A DNA stretch of 64,000 nt, taken from positions 796,677 to 860,676 of the forward strand of contig JAXIVH010000085.1 in NCBI GenBank assembly GCA_036785325.1, given 5' to 3'. The translations under genes and the position numbers were made by a program. The DNA is from Urophycis tenuis (Eukaryota; Chordata; Actinopteri; Gadiformes; Phycidae). This document shows, in pieces, positions 12,558 through 25,275 of this stretch. Under the pieces are notes generated by a model that was not told the origin of the DNA, did no database searches, and saw only the letters and a program-made list of their open reading frames with translations. How positions within the stretch are numbered: position 1 is the first letter of the stretch; every line of letters starts with the position of its first letter.

Positions 12558-13475
12558 GATATATAGACAGAGATAGTTATGTATATATATTTATTTAAAA
12601 AATCCTTGACCCCCTATTTGTGGATGACATGCATTTAAACAATTACAAACAAAAACAAATTGAGACTCTAAATGTGTTTGTCCCATCATGGTTACTCACC
12701 AGCCACATACTGTGGCGAGCCGTTTGATCTTTATTTAGACCAAGAACCTTTATTGCGTCACTCTTAAAGCCGCCGGGTAGGAGTTAAACACGATGCCCTG
12801 CTACTATCATTAAGGCTGTGAATCGATAACACATTGTATCCTCCTCCATGCAAACCATTTACAACTGAAGTGTGGCGTTCAGCACTCAGAGGTCAAATGA
12901 TCCGACTTAGCAGACTTCACCCGCAACTGAACTGAAGGGACGTCCAGCGGGTCAGTTTTTGCGGTCGTCCACAAGCCAGCAGAAAACACACCGCTGGGCT
13001 TGAAACGTAGCTTTCAACACGTGAATTGCACTGCTTATTGTGAGCGGCGAACCAGGGTTTCCCTCTGACAGCTCTCCTCCATCGTCCTACAGCCACACAG
13101 ACAGCACGGGGGCAGCATCCGTAGACGCGCCAGACTTCATTTCCCGGGGTGACCGACCGGCGGACGGAAGGCCACCGCCGCTGCACTTTAGTGAGTCTGC
13201 GCCCCCAGTCACTGTTCATTAGGAGGAGACTCTTGGGGGGACGCCGGCACCCACACGTTCCTCTATTGTGAACCAGGGGGCGTGTTTGTGTAGAATGCCA
13301 CGCTCCTACACCGGCAGGGCATGGGAAAAATGCAGGGAGCACATTGCCATGAGTAATCTGAAGATGGTTTATTGTCTCGTGGAAATACGCGCTGTCAGAG
13401 CTGATTCTTATTAGAAACCCAAAGTGTGTGATGCTGGAGGGATCCTGCTGGAATATGTGCGGGTGCGCACACATG

Positions 13476-13957
<482 letters not shown>

Positions 13958-15820
13958 ATGACAATTGTTCTGTAGCTTAACGATGCCTGTGGTCCTCATG
14001 GGCCTAATGTGGGCTTTAATCCTGCAGATGAATCATCCAAACGGGGGGCATCAGAGGTTTCCTGTGACTCGCTGCCACAATGTGTGCAGTGGCCGATCTG
14101 TCCTTGTATGCTCTGGTCTGGGCCCATTCATCTCACGCAGCTGACAACCAGTCCAGTGACCTCCTGGGGTTCAGCTCCAAACAAAATCATTCGTCAATGA
14201 AGATGAAATGCCAAAACAAGTTTTTGGATTACATACTTATACTATTTTTGTCGACATCCAAAGTGTTTTTTTCATTTTTTTATATTGACCACTTTTAGTC
14301 TCAACAAAGCGGTTTTCCTAAATGAATTGAAAACGTTCTATATTCACACCTTCTGAATTCACACACTCTCTGCTGTTCTGCTGTTCGGAGGAAACCGCAA
14401 CATTGATTGACCGACTGATTTCAGAACAGCCTGTGCTCGGCTGAAGGGTTCGTCCGGTCACCTCTGTGCCCCCCAGGAGGGCATTCCAAAATACACTGTG
14501 TGAAGGTGTGCTGTATGCAGGGCAGTGTGTGTTGTTGTCTCGGTTGTTGATCTCCTCTCCATCGTCCACACGCGGTCGGGCAGACGTCTGTTGTTCCACG
14601 GGGGGGGGAGTGTATCCTGCGCATTGTTCCACATTTAGGTGAGAGGGGCGCGGGCTCCTCCTCAAGACACCGTTCCCCTTCTGGCGGAGGGCTGGGAAAG
14701 GCATTGTACGCATCCCCAGAATTTTTCTCAGATCTCATTGTGCAGGATCGGTTTAAATTAGGCTCAGGATTGGATTTCAAGATGTAGCGCTGGGTTCCCA
14801 TAGGCTATCTGGAGGGACATGCAGGGGATGTTTCATTTAAGGGCCCTCAGGGTGTTTATGCCCCGTGTTCTAATGAGTAATGGCCTGTTTTGTTAAAGGG
14901 GTCGCTTGTTTGCTTTTTTTAGGAGGGTGGGGGGCACTGGGGCGGCGAGTAAGGAAGTGATCAAGGTGTTGGGAGGTGGGAGTTCAATTCCATGAAATCA
15001 AGTCACCAACCCAATGGCAACTTTTAAAGGGGTGGCAAAGGATGTAATACCTGTAATATAATAAGTAAATAATAACTTATATTCATAAAAACAATAATAT
15101 ATGTATATCGGATGCAAAAAAAGAGTATACATCTAGATGCAAATATTTCTTTTTAAACAGAATTCACAGATAATGATAAGTGGAGGAATTCAAATAGAAA
15201 AAAAACTATCAAAACTAAACTCCCAAAACTAAATAGTGTGTGGCATGGATTACAACAACTGCCATTTGCCAAGAATGCAATGCATGCCATCTCAATGCAT
15301 ATCCTGTGTTCAGTCCCTCTGCTGATTCATACACTCACACTTCAATACATTCACATTCCATGTAATTCCCTCGGAATCCTGTGCTTACTGCCATGACGTC
15401 ATGCACCATTTGAGGATCGCTGTTCTTATGGAGGATATTAACTATATCCATTGTGAAAGCCATCTTTTCAAATATTTACCATCTACCAGTATATTGTCAA
15501 AAGGTTTTCCCTCGACCCTGGTGTTACGAGGTGTCGCTCAGAACAACTGGTTCTGGGTCCGCTGCTTGTGTGTGCCAGAGCACATAGTCCCTGGTCCATG
15601 TGAGCTGTCTTCACTTGTGCAGTCTACTCGTGCCTTGGTACATAAAAAGGTCAGATCCATCCAAGTCTACGGAGTCTACATCTCTCTGTGTTTGACCTAC
15701 GGTGATACCTCTGTGAACAGGGTCTAATAATGACCACTTAACTATGGATGAAATTTAACACAGACATTGAAAATGTTTATTTTGGGATATTTCATGAATA
15801 TTTTTTGGAGGCCTGTGATA

Positions 15821-15821
15821 T

Positions 15822-15868
<47 letters not shown>

Positions 15869-15894
15869 CTTATTTATTTATTTATTTATTTATT
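15821..15894. repeat. (TTTA)n microsatellite
   Basis: About 18 copies of the tetranucleotide TTTA with one TTAC interruption near the middle. Intergenic. Confidence 0.95.
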
Positions 15895-16051
15895 GTGTTC
15901 ATGGTTTTGGGAGATCCCCAGTTAATCATTGACTGGAGCTAAAGGTCCTGTGGGAATGACCTCTTCGGCAATGCCTCAGGAAAGCAGCTCTGCCAACGGA
16001 ATGGAAAAGTACCAGGTGTAGAGGTGACCAGCTATCACTATGTCTCTCACA

Positions 16052-16073
16052 ACCCCCCCCCCCCCCCCCTCGC

Positions 16074-16147
<74 letters not shown>

Positions 16148-16200
16148 TACACACACACATACACACACACAAACACACACACGTACACACAGACACACAT
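16052..16200. repeat. Poly-C followed by (CA)n compound repeat
   Basis: A run of about 17 C residues passes, after a short CGCCCC bridge, into a CA repeat that extends with interruptions to about 16200. Confidence 0.93.
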
Positions 16201-16373
16201 GCTCCCTTGCCCCATATCCTTCTGTTGTTGTTGTTGCTCTCTACTCTGTAAATAGACTATAGAGAAACTGGGAGTGGGCAGGAAGCAATGATGTTTTAAT
16301 CAACACTGTGTTCCCTTTACTGTTAACCATAAACCCCATGAGGGATGAGTGACAGTCAGAGCCCTCGAAAGAG

Positions 16374-16374
<1 letters not shown>

Positions 16375-16423
<49 letters not shown>

Positions 16424-16517
16424 TGTGAGTAAGTGTGTGAGTGTGTGAGTAAGTGTGCTCCCTCTGCGCACACCCTTTGCCAGAAACGGGGGGCACTACT
16501 CCCCCCCCCCCCCCCCC

Positions 16518-16548
<31 letters not shown>

Positions 16549-16552
16549 CACC
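16375..16552. repeat. (GT)n, poly-C and (CA)n cluster
   Basis: A GT tract at 16375-16421 is followed by GTGAGT-type repeats, then a poly-C run of about 22 bases at 16501-16522, directly followed by CA repeats to about 16551. A further CA tract lies at 16650-16676 and a poly-G run at about 16751-16769. Confidence 0.92.
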
Positions 16553-16645
16553 ACCTCCACCTTCATAGGAAGCCATGCTGGCGTCCTCTGGTCGCGACCG
16601 GGAAGATTAACAGTTCCTTCCTACCCACCCACCATCCCCCCCAGA

Positions 16646-16678
<33 letters not shown>

Positions 16679-16795
16679 CGATGACACCTTCTCCTCACTA
16701 AGGAACTACTACTCAGGAAGTGTGCTTCCCTCGGAATCCAAGGAGCTGGGGTGGGGGGGGGGGGGGGGGCTGGCAGCAGCAGTGTGGAGACTGTG

Positions 16796-16862
16796 GAGGT
16801 GGGGGTGGGGGTAGAGGTGGTGGTAGGGGTGAGGCGGGGGTAGGGGTGGGCCGGCGGCAGGG
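16796..16862 (+). repeat. G-rich tract, potential G-quadruplex
   Basis: Multiple GGGGG/GGGG/GGG clusters separated by one to five bases on the plus strand. This meets a simple G4 pattern. No gene association is evident. Confidence 0.6.
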
Positions 16863-19627
16863 GTGACTCTGTCTGAACATTCCAGTCCACAGCTAGTTAC
16901 CGCTCTATAGGAGGATGGAATGAGCCGTGCTGATGGGAAGTGAGTTCAACGTGATTTCACATTTGTATATTTTTAGATGTGAACAGGGCTCAAAAGTTCA
17001 CTTTACTTGGAGATTGATATGCACTGACCAGTAACACAAGCGTATTTTCATGGTGTAGCAAATATTTAAGTCTTTCCTGGTCAAATACAGCCTACGTCTT
17101 TCAAAAATATATAGCAAATAACTGGCAAAAACTAGGAAGAAACTGCCAAAAAGTACATGAAGATACATCTCAGAGTCAGCTAATAAACTCTAACCATAAT
17201 CCTAACTAGAAGTATGTATTTCTGTTGGCATTGCTTTGGGATTTACAGCGTGGTTCTAGAGCAGGAGATTTGAGTCCAAAGTGACGGTGAATCCATACAG
17301 CTCTGATAGGGGTCCTGCCCAAGGATGCCAGGACATTGGGGATCAGAACCTTTAGTGTAGAAGTCAGGCACCCCCAGCCACTACACACTAGCACACAGCA
17401 AATACACGCTATGGACAACAAGAACTGCAGACACGGTGTACCGTATAAATATATATATATATATCTTTATTCAATTATTTACTTCATATGCTTACATATA
17501 ACAGTGATGGGGAACATTATCTTCACTTCTTTTCCCGTTATGCTACAAAGGTTTGACAAACAAAAGTGTTATGTTAAATTAACATTTCATATAACTTGGC
17601 TTGGAGTAGAGTTTATATTTTTGGTAATTCATATATATGATAAATGCAAATAAAACCACTCTAAATATTCAAATAGATGTTTGGGTAGTAATATCAAAAA
17701 AGTGAAATGATTTATAAGCACATTTCCACAACGGTTTAGATTAGAGACAGACACACAGGATGTTATTACAATGTCCTCAAACAAAGCTAGAAATGGATAA
17801 TAGACAGATAAGAAATAACACAATAACATACTTTACTATGGACTACTTATTTGAACAACATGGGTTACATTTCGTGAGTCAATCACTACATTACTCCCGC
17901 GGTGTAATCTGAGTGCAGTTTCAAACACTGTAGATTAATAATAGACATATAGATGATAAAGAAAAAATATCAGTGCATAATCATTTCCTCTCCAAACACA
18001 CGACACAAATAACAGTTGGTCCACAAACGTTGGTACACAAGCTGGCGACATTTAGAGACGGGACTCCTCGCTATTTAGTATGCAGACACGTTTCATCTAG
18101 TGGTCATTAATCTAAACAAGCTTTCTGTGTCTGACGAGACAAGAGGCACTATTACCTGGTTAAGTGAAATAAAGAATGGTAAATTACAGTATATGACTTT
18201 TCTTGTGAATAAAATGTATGACTAAAATGCTAAAAGAAAATCAAAAACACGGTCAAACACAACTTCTGTTAATCATGTATATAAAGTGGCCAGCCTGTGC
18301 TAACAGATGTTGTTTCCTTGGCCTGCCCTGCAAGCCTTATTCACAATTAGCACACAACAAAACGAACATCAGTATTTTCCTCATACATTTGTTCTGCCTG
18401 AGCAGATTCCCTTAGCTTTACTATGCCATGATAGGATACAGCAGGACTAACATCATATAAATCTGGAATGAAATGCTGGAATGTAATGTGTTGTTAATCT
18501 ACAAGGAGAGCGATAATAAGTAATTCCTTTGGTTTAAAATTCAGTGTTAAATCTAAAAACCATCTTAATAGTGAGCATGTGTATCAGCTGAATACATATG
18601 TAGAATTTAATCGACTGGGACTTTTGCCCACGCAGATCCTGTCGAGGACTCAGTCAGAGCTTATCCTGATAACTCTCTACTTATGTTCCTGTTGATCTTC
18701 TCCTTTCTTTGAACTGCTGCGTCTTTGAACCAGAATAAGGAAGTACAACCAAATAACCTTACCATAACCCTCTTCACGTAGGATGATTCTGCACATTAAA
18801 ATGCAGGCCATCCTTACCCCTTAATGTCTACCCTGTTCCCTTAATACACCGTAGTGACCTGTGGTCTGTGTTGAACAGGCCTGTCAAACACGTGACACTT
18901 TCCTTCGTCTCTCCAACCTGAGTTGTCATTGCTATAATGACATCGATACATAAAATACCCCCCGCGTCCACCGGGGGAGAAATCCACCCCACCACCTCGG
19001 ATACAAAAAAGCTCAAAAACTCAAGAAAGACTTCTTCACCGTGGATCATGTCCTTATTGGCAAGATGCTAAAAAAAAACATTCTCAAAACACGGAGACAA
19101 AACTACTCTCAAACACAGGGATGTGATGGCTACACGAGAGCACGTAACATAGGGTGGTACTTCAATTCCATTACATCCAAATAATAAAAGACTCCAATAA
19201 TAATACAAGTAACAAAATACACCGTCCGGGTTTTACTCTCCACAACAACTGAAGACGTCCTCCTCCAGACAGTCGAGTGACATCACAGCTCGTCTCTCCG
19301 GACAGCGGTTTGTGTTGGCGACGACGATGTCGTCGGCTGTGCTTTGCCCATGTTCACAGTAGAATACAGTTCATACCTGAGGCTGTCAGATGTTCTTCAG
19401 GGTGCCATGGGGGGTGGGTGGGGGGGGGAGGAATATACAGTGAGGCTCGCCGTCTCCCCGCTGGACAGAGACGAGACACGGACCGGACCGGTCCCGGACA
19501 GCGCTCGGGCTCACAGGGACGCTTGGGGAACGAAGCGCGCGTCGCGTCGTGGCAGTGTGCCGTCCGAGTGGCTCGGCGGGGGGCCGTCCGGGGGAATGGT
19601 GCTTGTGGTCATGAAGCTAAGCTAAGC

Positions 19628-19855
19628 TAGCAGGAGGAAGAGGAGGAGGGGAAGAGGCGGAGGAATAGGAGGAGGAGGAGGGGGAGGAATAGGAGAAGGA
19701 GGAGGAGGAGGGGGAGGAATAGGAGGAGGAGGAGGGGGAGGAATAGGAGGAGGAGGAGGGGTAGGAATAGAAGGAAGAGGAGGGGGAGGATTAGGAGGAG
19801 AAGCAGGAGGAGGGAGGAGAAAGAGGAGGAGGAAAAGGAGCAAGAGGAGGAGGAG
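19628..19855. repeat. Purine-rich minisatellite in kdrl 3' flank
   Basis: An almost purely G/A strand, with a unit of roughly 30 bp containing GGGGGAGGAATAGGAGGAGG repeated several times and degenerating on both sides. It lies 130-360 bp past the kdrl stop codon. It is therefore probably in the 3' UTR, where the transcript would carry the pyrimidine strand. Confidence 0.88.
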
Positions 19856-19985
19856 ATGGAGGAGACAGTGGCGGCGGCAGAGGAGAAGGAGGTGAAGGTG
19901 TATTGGCTGTTGGGGAATCGAGTGGGACCCGTGCCGTCGTGTGAACGGCAGCAGTCTGCTGGGCGCCGGGCGCTAGGGGGCGGGG

Positions 19986-20172
19986 CTACACCGGGGGGGT
20001 GGAGTAGCGCACCACGTAGTTGTAGTCGGGCGGGGGGCTGTGGCACTCCAGGGCGGGCTCCAGGCCCGAGTCGTCCAGCCCGCTGAAGTCCAGCGGGGGC
20101 ACGGAGGGTGGGTACTTCTCCCTCTCGCCGTCCGCCAACACACACTCCTTACTCTTACTGACCGCCTTCATC

Positions 20173-20217
<45 letters not shown>

Positions 20218-20892
20218 GCAATCAATCCCAGCGCTCAGCATAAGAAACATCCCAACGTGACGTGAACTGCTGCTGTGGTTTGTAATCTGTGAAGGTGGAA
20301 ACAGAAGCCCTGACTGAATCCTACTCATCGTGGCCATCGAGCATGGAGGTGGGTGGGGGGGGAGGTTGGGGTGAGGGTCTGGGGTGAGGGTCTGGGGTGA
20401 GGGGGGGTAAAGAGAGGGGTGGGGCTCAGGACTTGTATCTAAGGGGCGGACCACTCTCCCCATTCATAAATGATGCAATCAATCATTCCTTCCTTTTCTG
20501 GACCCCTTGATGCACAGAATATGAGTAATTGCCTGCCATTGTTTTTGAGACGTTGCCATGGCTTCCTGTAGCTCCTCCCCCGGGGGCAAAGGGTCACCTC
20601 CCAGTCGGGGCGCAGGACAGGGAGCTGTGCTGGAATGCCATTTTAATGAATCAATGCCTGGGGAAACGGAGCTGGGCTTGGGTGTGTGTGTGTGTGTGTG
20701 TGTGTGTGCCTGCCTGTGTGTGTGTGTGTGTGTGCCTGCCTGTGTGTTTGGGTTGGTGTGGCGACTCAAATCTATTTGTCTTTAAGTGGTCTAATGTCAC
20801 GGGGTGAAATGGCCACTACTTTTATAGTATACATAAATAATGATTAGCATTGAATAAGTCTGATTAAGTTTGGCTGTAAGACTTGGCCTGGG

Positions 20893-20928
<36 letters not shown>

Positions 20929-21632
20929 TGCACAGGGGAAGTGGTGACCAGGTGGAATCTTTGCAGCAAACCCCCCCCCCCCCCCAAAAAAAAAAATCAA
21001 CCGGATAGCATAGCAGTGGACCACGGAGGCCCTAGCAAACTCCGCTAAGGTCAAAGGTGACAGTGATGGAGTGGTCGCCCAGTGGGGCACCCGCACCCCC
21101 CTCCGTCCCAGAGATGGTTCTAGATCATTCTGTTGACCGGCCCGCTCGGTGCTGCCCTATAGGAGACGCCCTGCTTGTGTTGACATTCGTCATGTGTCAT
21201 AAGGCTGGTTTTTGTCTCCGCGGGAAGCTAACAACGCGTGACCAAAACGTGGGGGTGTTGTTTTTTTTCGGAACGTTTCTCAGTTTACTGTGAGGTGATG
21301 TGGTTTGCGGGCCGTTTCTCAGAATAACCACGACGGTCATCTACAGTCGGTTCCCCTTTCACGCCGTTGGTGTTTTTGCCGAATGATGACGCAGTCTTTT
21401 CTGTCGTCATCCGTTGTTACTTTCAGTAGCTCTCGTTAACTCGCGGCTGAACACGAGACTGTTCCTGTTCGAGTGGCGCACATCATAGTGGATGTTTGGA
21501 CGGTAGTCCTTCTCTCCTGCTCGCTGTGTGTACAGACAATATACTGTCACAAGGTTAAAAGTGTAAGTACCAAGTCCAGGGCCATGACCCTGCATATTAA
21601 CCCTGCCACTGAAAGCAGTGAAATGAATACGT

Positions 21633-21709
<77 letters not shown>

Positions 21710-21757
21710 GAGAGAGAGAGAGAGAGAGAGAGGGATGGGGAGAAAGAGAGAGAGAGG

Positions 21758-21811
<54 letters not shown>

Positions 21812-22283
21812 AGAGGGATAAGGACAGAGAAAAAGGGATAAGGACAGAGAGAGAGGGAGAGAGTGAGAAAGAGAAAGAGGGATAAGGACAGAGAGAGAGG
21901 ACAGAGTGAGAAAGAGAAAGAGGGATAAGGACAGAGAGAGAGGGAGAGGGATGGGGAGAGAACATCCAACCCATTGTTCCACCGCTTCGGCCACAAACAA
22001 CACATGAGTCAGTTTTCTTAAACGACATACAATAATAATTGTATCCACGGCCACTTGTGTCAGCCATGACCTTCAGCCATTTTCTACACCCAAGTGAACC
22101 CAGCGGCTCTGGGTTCACTTGTCTCTCAGCCGCTTCCCTGCGTGGCCCCGTCTACGTCAGGCAGACGGCAGAGCACCGCGGTGCGCGTGGCGTCTCACAG
22201 CACTGTGAGGACGGCTGCGCAGGACTCTGTGTGTGTATGTGTGAGCAGGTCCTTGCACCCGTGTCTCAGTCTGTCTGTGTTTT

Positions 22284-22320
<37 letters not shown>

Positions 22321-22474
22321 TATTGGGTCGCTACCTTGGACGTTAGCTCCGCCCACCTTTCCATTGTTCAATGTTCCTCTCGCATGGCTGCATCACACAA
22401 AGGAGGGGAAAACCACTTTTTTGTAAGGTGAAAGGGACATTGTGTATGAGATCAACCGCGTGTGTGTGTGGTGT

Positions 22475-22544
<70 letters not shown>

Positions 22545-22814
22545 TTGGGTGGGTGTGTGAGCATAGTTTCTGAAGGTACTACAGTTGTAATGTCTACATT
22601 ATATGTGTGTGTACTTTGTATGTGTGTACTGGTACATTGGTGTGTGTGTGTGTGTGTCTGTGTGTAGTCCTTGCACTCACGCCAGAGCCATGATGCTGTG
22701 GGGCCTGCCAGCCAGCGATTCCAATCTCTTCAGTGTGTTCATGTCATCAGAGGACAGCCCCATCCCACTGTCTGAGTGGCCCCCCTGTGGTGGGCCAGGC
22801 AGAGAGAGGCACGA

Positions 22815-22862
<48 letters not shown>

Positions 22863-23414
22863 GACAGAGAGACAGAGAGAGAAAAGCAGAGGGATTAAAT
22901 ATGGGAAACCATTTTCCTTTTCGGTTTCGTGGAACCATGGAGATGTAAAACTGTTATAAATAAAATATGTAAAACTGTTGTAATTTCCCAGCTTGGGATC
23001 AATAAAGTATTTCTATTTCTATAATGTAATTCATACTTTTTTTAAACAGTATCAAGACTCTTTCTGTCCAGAGTTTTCTGAACGGTTTAGAGGTTTCAAT
23101 TTCTGATCATCAGTTATGGCATAGAAACTTTTAAACCGTGCAGCTTTCGTCAACGCACCGAACATCTGCTCCGCGATTGTCTGACAGTTTTGTGCGGCTC
23201 AAGCGCTTTCTGCTCCACTTTAGTTTTACGCTCTGCGCTGCGAAGGGGAAGGGAAAACGCAGCAGGAAAAACTCACCCCATGGTTCTCATTCGTCACGTT
23301 CTCCATGGTAACCTCGTCAAACGTTTTCACACTCGCCGGCCGAATCTTGATGTTCCTGGCCGCGGGGGAGATAGTTCCACGGTTACCCTCTCTCCAGAAC
23401 ACACGTAATATTCC
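19986..23414 (-). CDS. kdrl: VEGF receptor tyrosine kinase, C-terminal tail exons only (probably kdrl)
   Basis: VEGF receptors are endothelial transmembrane tyrosine kinases; only the cytoplasmic tail is present here. Three exons join in phase: 23414-23277, 22784-22681 and 20172-19986 (stop at 19986-19988). The first contains IKIRPASVKTFDEVTMEN, which aligns with the KDR tail segment around RPVSVKTFEDIP. The second contains HSDSGMGLSSDDMNTLKRL, matching the KDR DSGMVLASEELKTLE region. The last ends SPPPDYNYVVRYSTPPV, a VEGFR-type C-terminus. The kinase and immunoglobulin exons, which should lie at higher coordinates, are not found; the N gap at 24090 is only 675 bp beyond the first visible exon. 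Its position next to cdx4-chic1 favours kdrl, the fourth VEGF receptor lost in placental mammals. Flt1 or kdr are alternatives. The acceptor chosen at 23415 is the least certain boundary. Confidence 0.75.
20173..20212. repeat. (CA)n microsatellite at kdrl last-exon acceptor
   Basis: On the transcript strand a GT repeat runs directly into the acceptor CAG of the last kdrl exon. A purine-alternating GT tract thus takes the place of a normal polypyrimidine tract. Confidence 0.92.
20345..20415 (+). repeat. G-rich short tandem repeat in kdrl intron
   Basis: Three tandem copies of a roughly 13-bp TGGGGTGAGGGTC unit inside a G-rich tract. The G clusters make it a quadruplex candidate on the plus strand. 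Confidence 0.75.
20682..20757. repeat. (GT)n with CCTGCCTG spacers
   Basis: Two GT tracts separated by a repeated TGCCTGCC element. A separate GT tract lies at 20896-20926. Both are within the last kdrl intron. Confidence 0.9.
21634..21958. repeat. (GA)n microsatellite grading into a GA-rich minisatellite
   Basis: A GA repeat followed by imperfect copies of a unit of about 45-60 bp containing AAAGAGGGATAAGGACAGAG, seen at about 21810, 21830, 21875 and 21920. It lies within a kdrl intron. Confidence 0.9.
22285..22541. repeat. (CT)n and (GT)n tracts
   Basis: A CT tract at 22285-22317 and a GT tract at about 22461-22541, both in the last kdrl intron. Confidence 0.9.
22815..22882. repeat. (GA)n upstream of kdrl penultimate exon acceptor
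   Basis: A GA tract on plus, CT on the transcript strand, ending about 30 nt before the acceptor CCACAG of the exon at 22784. It probably supplies the pyrimidine tract. Confidence 0.9.
22965..23030 (+). mobile_element. Short retroelement 3'-end fragment
   Basis: The segment AATTTCCCAGCTTGGGATC followed by AATAAAGTATTTCTATTTCTA resembles the 3' end shared by many fish non-LTR elements, namely a CCC...GGG hairpin followed by AATAAAG and a short repeated tail. A related fragment in reverse orientation lies at about 47735-47768. Family assignment (RTE/Rex3-like) is from memory and tentative. Confidence 0.45.
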
Positions 23415-24089
23415 CTGTGTGAGAACGTTTTTTTTTTTTTGCGTGACAGGGTCACACTGACACCTAAGACCAACAGTTAATGGAACGGGACCTTTGCGAA
23501 TACACGCATGCTTGTTTTGCCTCGGCTGGGCAACAATGGCCACTCATCTCAGCTTAAGGGATACCTGTCACTTGTGCGTTTCGACACCTGCTCCACAAAC
23601 ACACTCGCAGGACCTTTGATACTTCCAAGGACCTGACAAATATTATTTTGAGCAGACATAAAGCTCCAAGCGGCATTCCGCGGAGGCCGCGGCGGCCAGC
23701 GGACCTTTAGACATCTCAAAATATGGTATTGTATGTATTTCTTATCACTGGAATGTCACGCCTCCAGGAGTCCAGATACATACCACAGTGTCCACTCTGG
23801 GGGCCCCACCAAGCATGTAAAAATAGTGTGTAGAATGTGTGCGATTCCTTTAGACTTTCGCGGTCAGGTCGTGGAAACGATCGGCCCTTACCCGACGCAA
23901 ACACCCGTCCTAACTCACTGACCCGGTGCACTTTTTTTTTCTTTTTTAAATATGGCCATATTGATAAGCTACATTGACAAAGACCTACATATCAGGGCAA
24001 AGGTCCTGCAGAAGCCTGCGACAGGACAGGACGTTTTGCAGAAGTCCTCGTTTGGTGAGTGTGATGGTGTGTGTGTGTGTGTGTGTGTG

Positions 24090-24289
24090 NNNNNNNNNNN
24101 NNNNNNNNNNNNNNNNNNNNNNNNNNNNNNNNNNNNNNNNNNNNNNNNNNNNNNNNNNNNNNNNNNNNNNNNNNNNNNNNNNNNNNNNNNNNNNNNNNNN
24201 NNNNNNNNNNNNNNNNNNNNNNNNNNNNNNNNNNNNNNNNNNNNNNNNNNNNNNNNNNNNNNNNNNNNNNNNNNNNNNNNNNNNNNNNN
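24090..24289. other. Assembly gap of exactly 200 N
   Basis: The gap is bounded on the left by a GT microsatellite and on the right by GTGTG that belongs to the end of the visible dlg3 exon 3 sequence. A round 200-N length is the kind of placeholder scaffolders insert for joins of unknown size. Two genes, kdrl and dlg3, each lose most of their exons exactly here. Confidence 0.98.
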
Positions 24290-24732
24290 GTGTGTTCAAC
24301 TGCAAGGTTACCTCGTAACACTCCTGAATATCTAAAAAACACAAAAACAATAGGTTTTCGTATTTCTAGGACTTTTCTGGCTTTTTCAGCGGGCCTAAGG
24401 TAGAACAAAGGGAAGACGGGATGAAATGCTAAAGGCGAGGCTTCCACACATTGTGGGATTCGTCCCATTTGCCCCCCTACTCTGGCGATACAGCAAACAG
24501 GGTCGGTGGATGGGGAGCGCAACATCTGTTAGCTTACAAAGTTGTGTCTTTACTTACAACTTTCTTCAATCGTCCTGCTAAAAATATGCACCAACGTTGA
24601 CCTCTGACGAACATGGGCCTACCCACACTTATAAAGAAGTTGTTTTCTTTACTCTTACCTTCTGTAAGACACATACATATAGAATGTAGGTGTTTGAATG
24701 CTCTAGGGCACAGTCATAAGATTGAATGAATA

Positions 24733-24763
<31 letters not shown>

Positions 24764-25244
24764 TACAGGGATAGATTTTAATTCCAAATCTCCTAAAATT
24801 AGTGTGAGCTTCCTCTCATACGCTACAAGCCAGAAACAGTAATATTAGTTTAATTACCAACTTTCAGTAGCATAATTGTATTCAAAATAATCCTTATTTG
24901 TAAGGCAACATTAACTATTGCATCTATAACGAGGCGAAACAAACCAACATCACTAATGACAGCAATATCATTGTCATCGTGTGCATCACCATGCAGTCGG
25001 ATTCCAATTATGCAACTCCAAAATATTCCATACACCTTGCAGTGCGCAGAATAAAAAAACAACAAAAAAAACGCGGTGGGCCCGGGCTACGAGAAACAAC
25101 AGCATTCGGAGAATGAACGTTAACACCAGGTCTGCATTGCTCACTGGTGATGTAACCGAGGTGCAGGTTGAGCCCAGCATGTATCTCCCTTTGTCTCCAC
25201 CCGGTGACAGTGCAGGTAGCCCTCACTGCTAAAGGTCTACCAAG

Positions 25245-25275
<31 letters not shown>

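Noticed and set aside
19627..20145. 172-residue open frame on minus around the kdrl last exon
   Set aside because: It is an out-of-frame reading of the kdrl terminal exon and the polypurine minisatellite.
21407..22118. Ser-Leu-rich open frames of up to 215 residues
   Set aside because: They arise from the GA microsatellite and its derived minisatellite inside a kdrl intron. No domain and no codon structure.
23952..24058. Possible plus-strand coding exon (MAILISYIDKDLHIRAKVLQ then a GTGAGT donor)
   Set aside because: No homology recognised, no upstream acceptor or promoter supporting it, and it lies against the gap; chance open frame is more likely.
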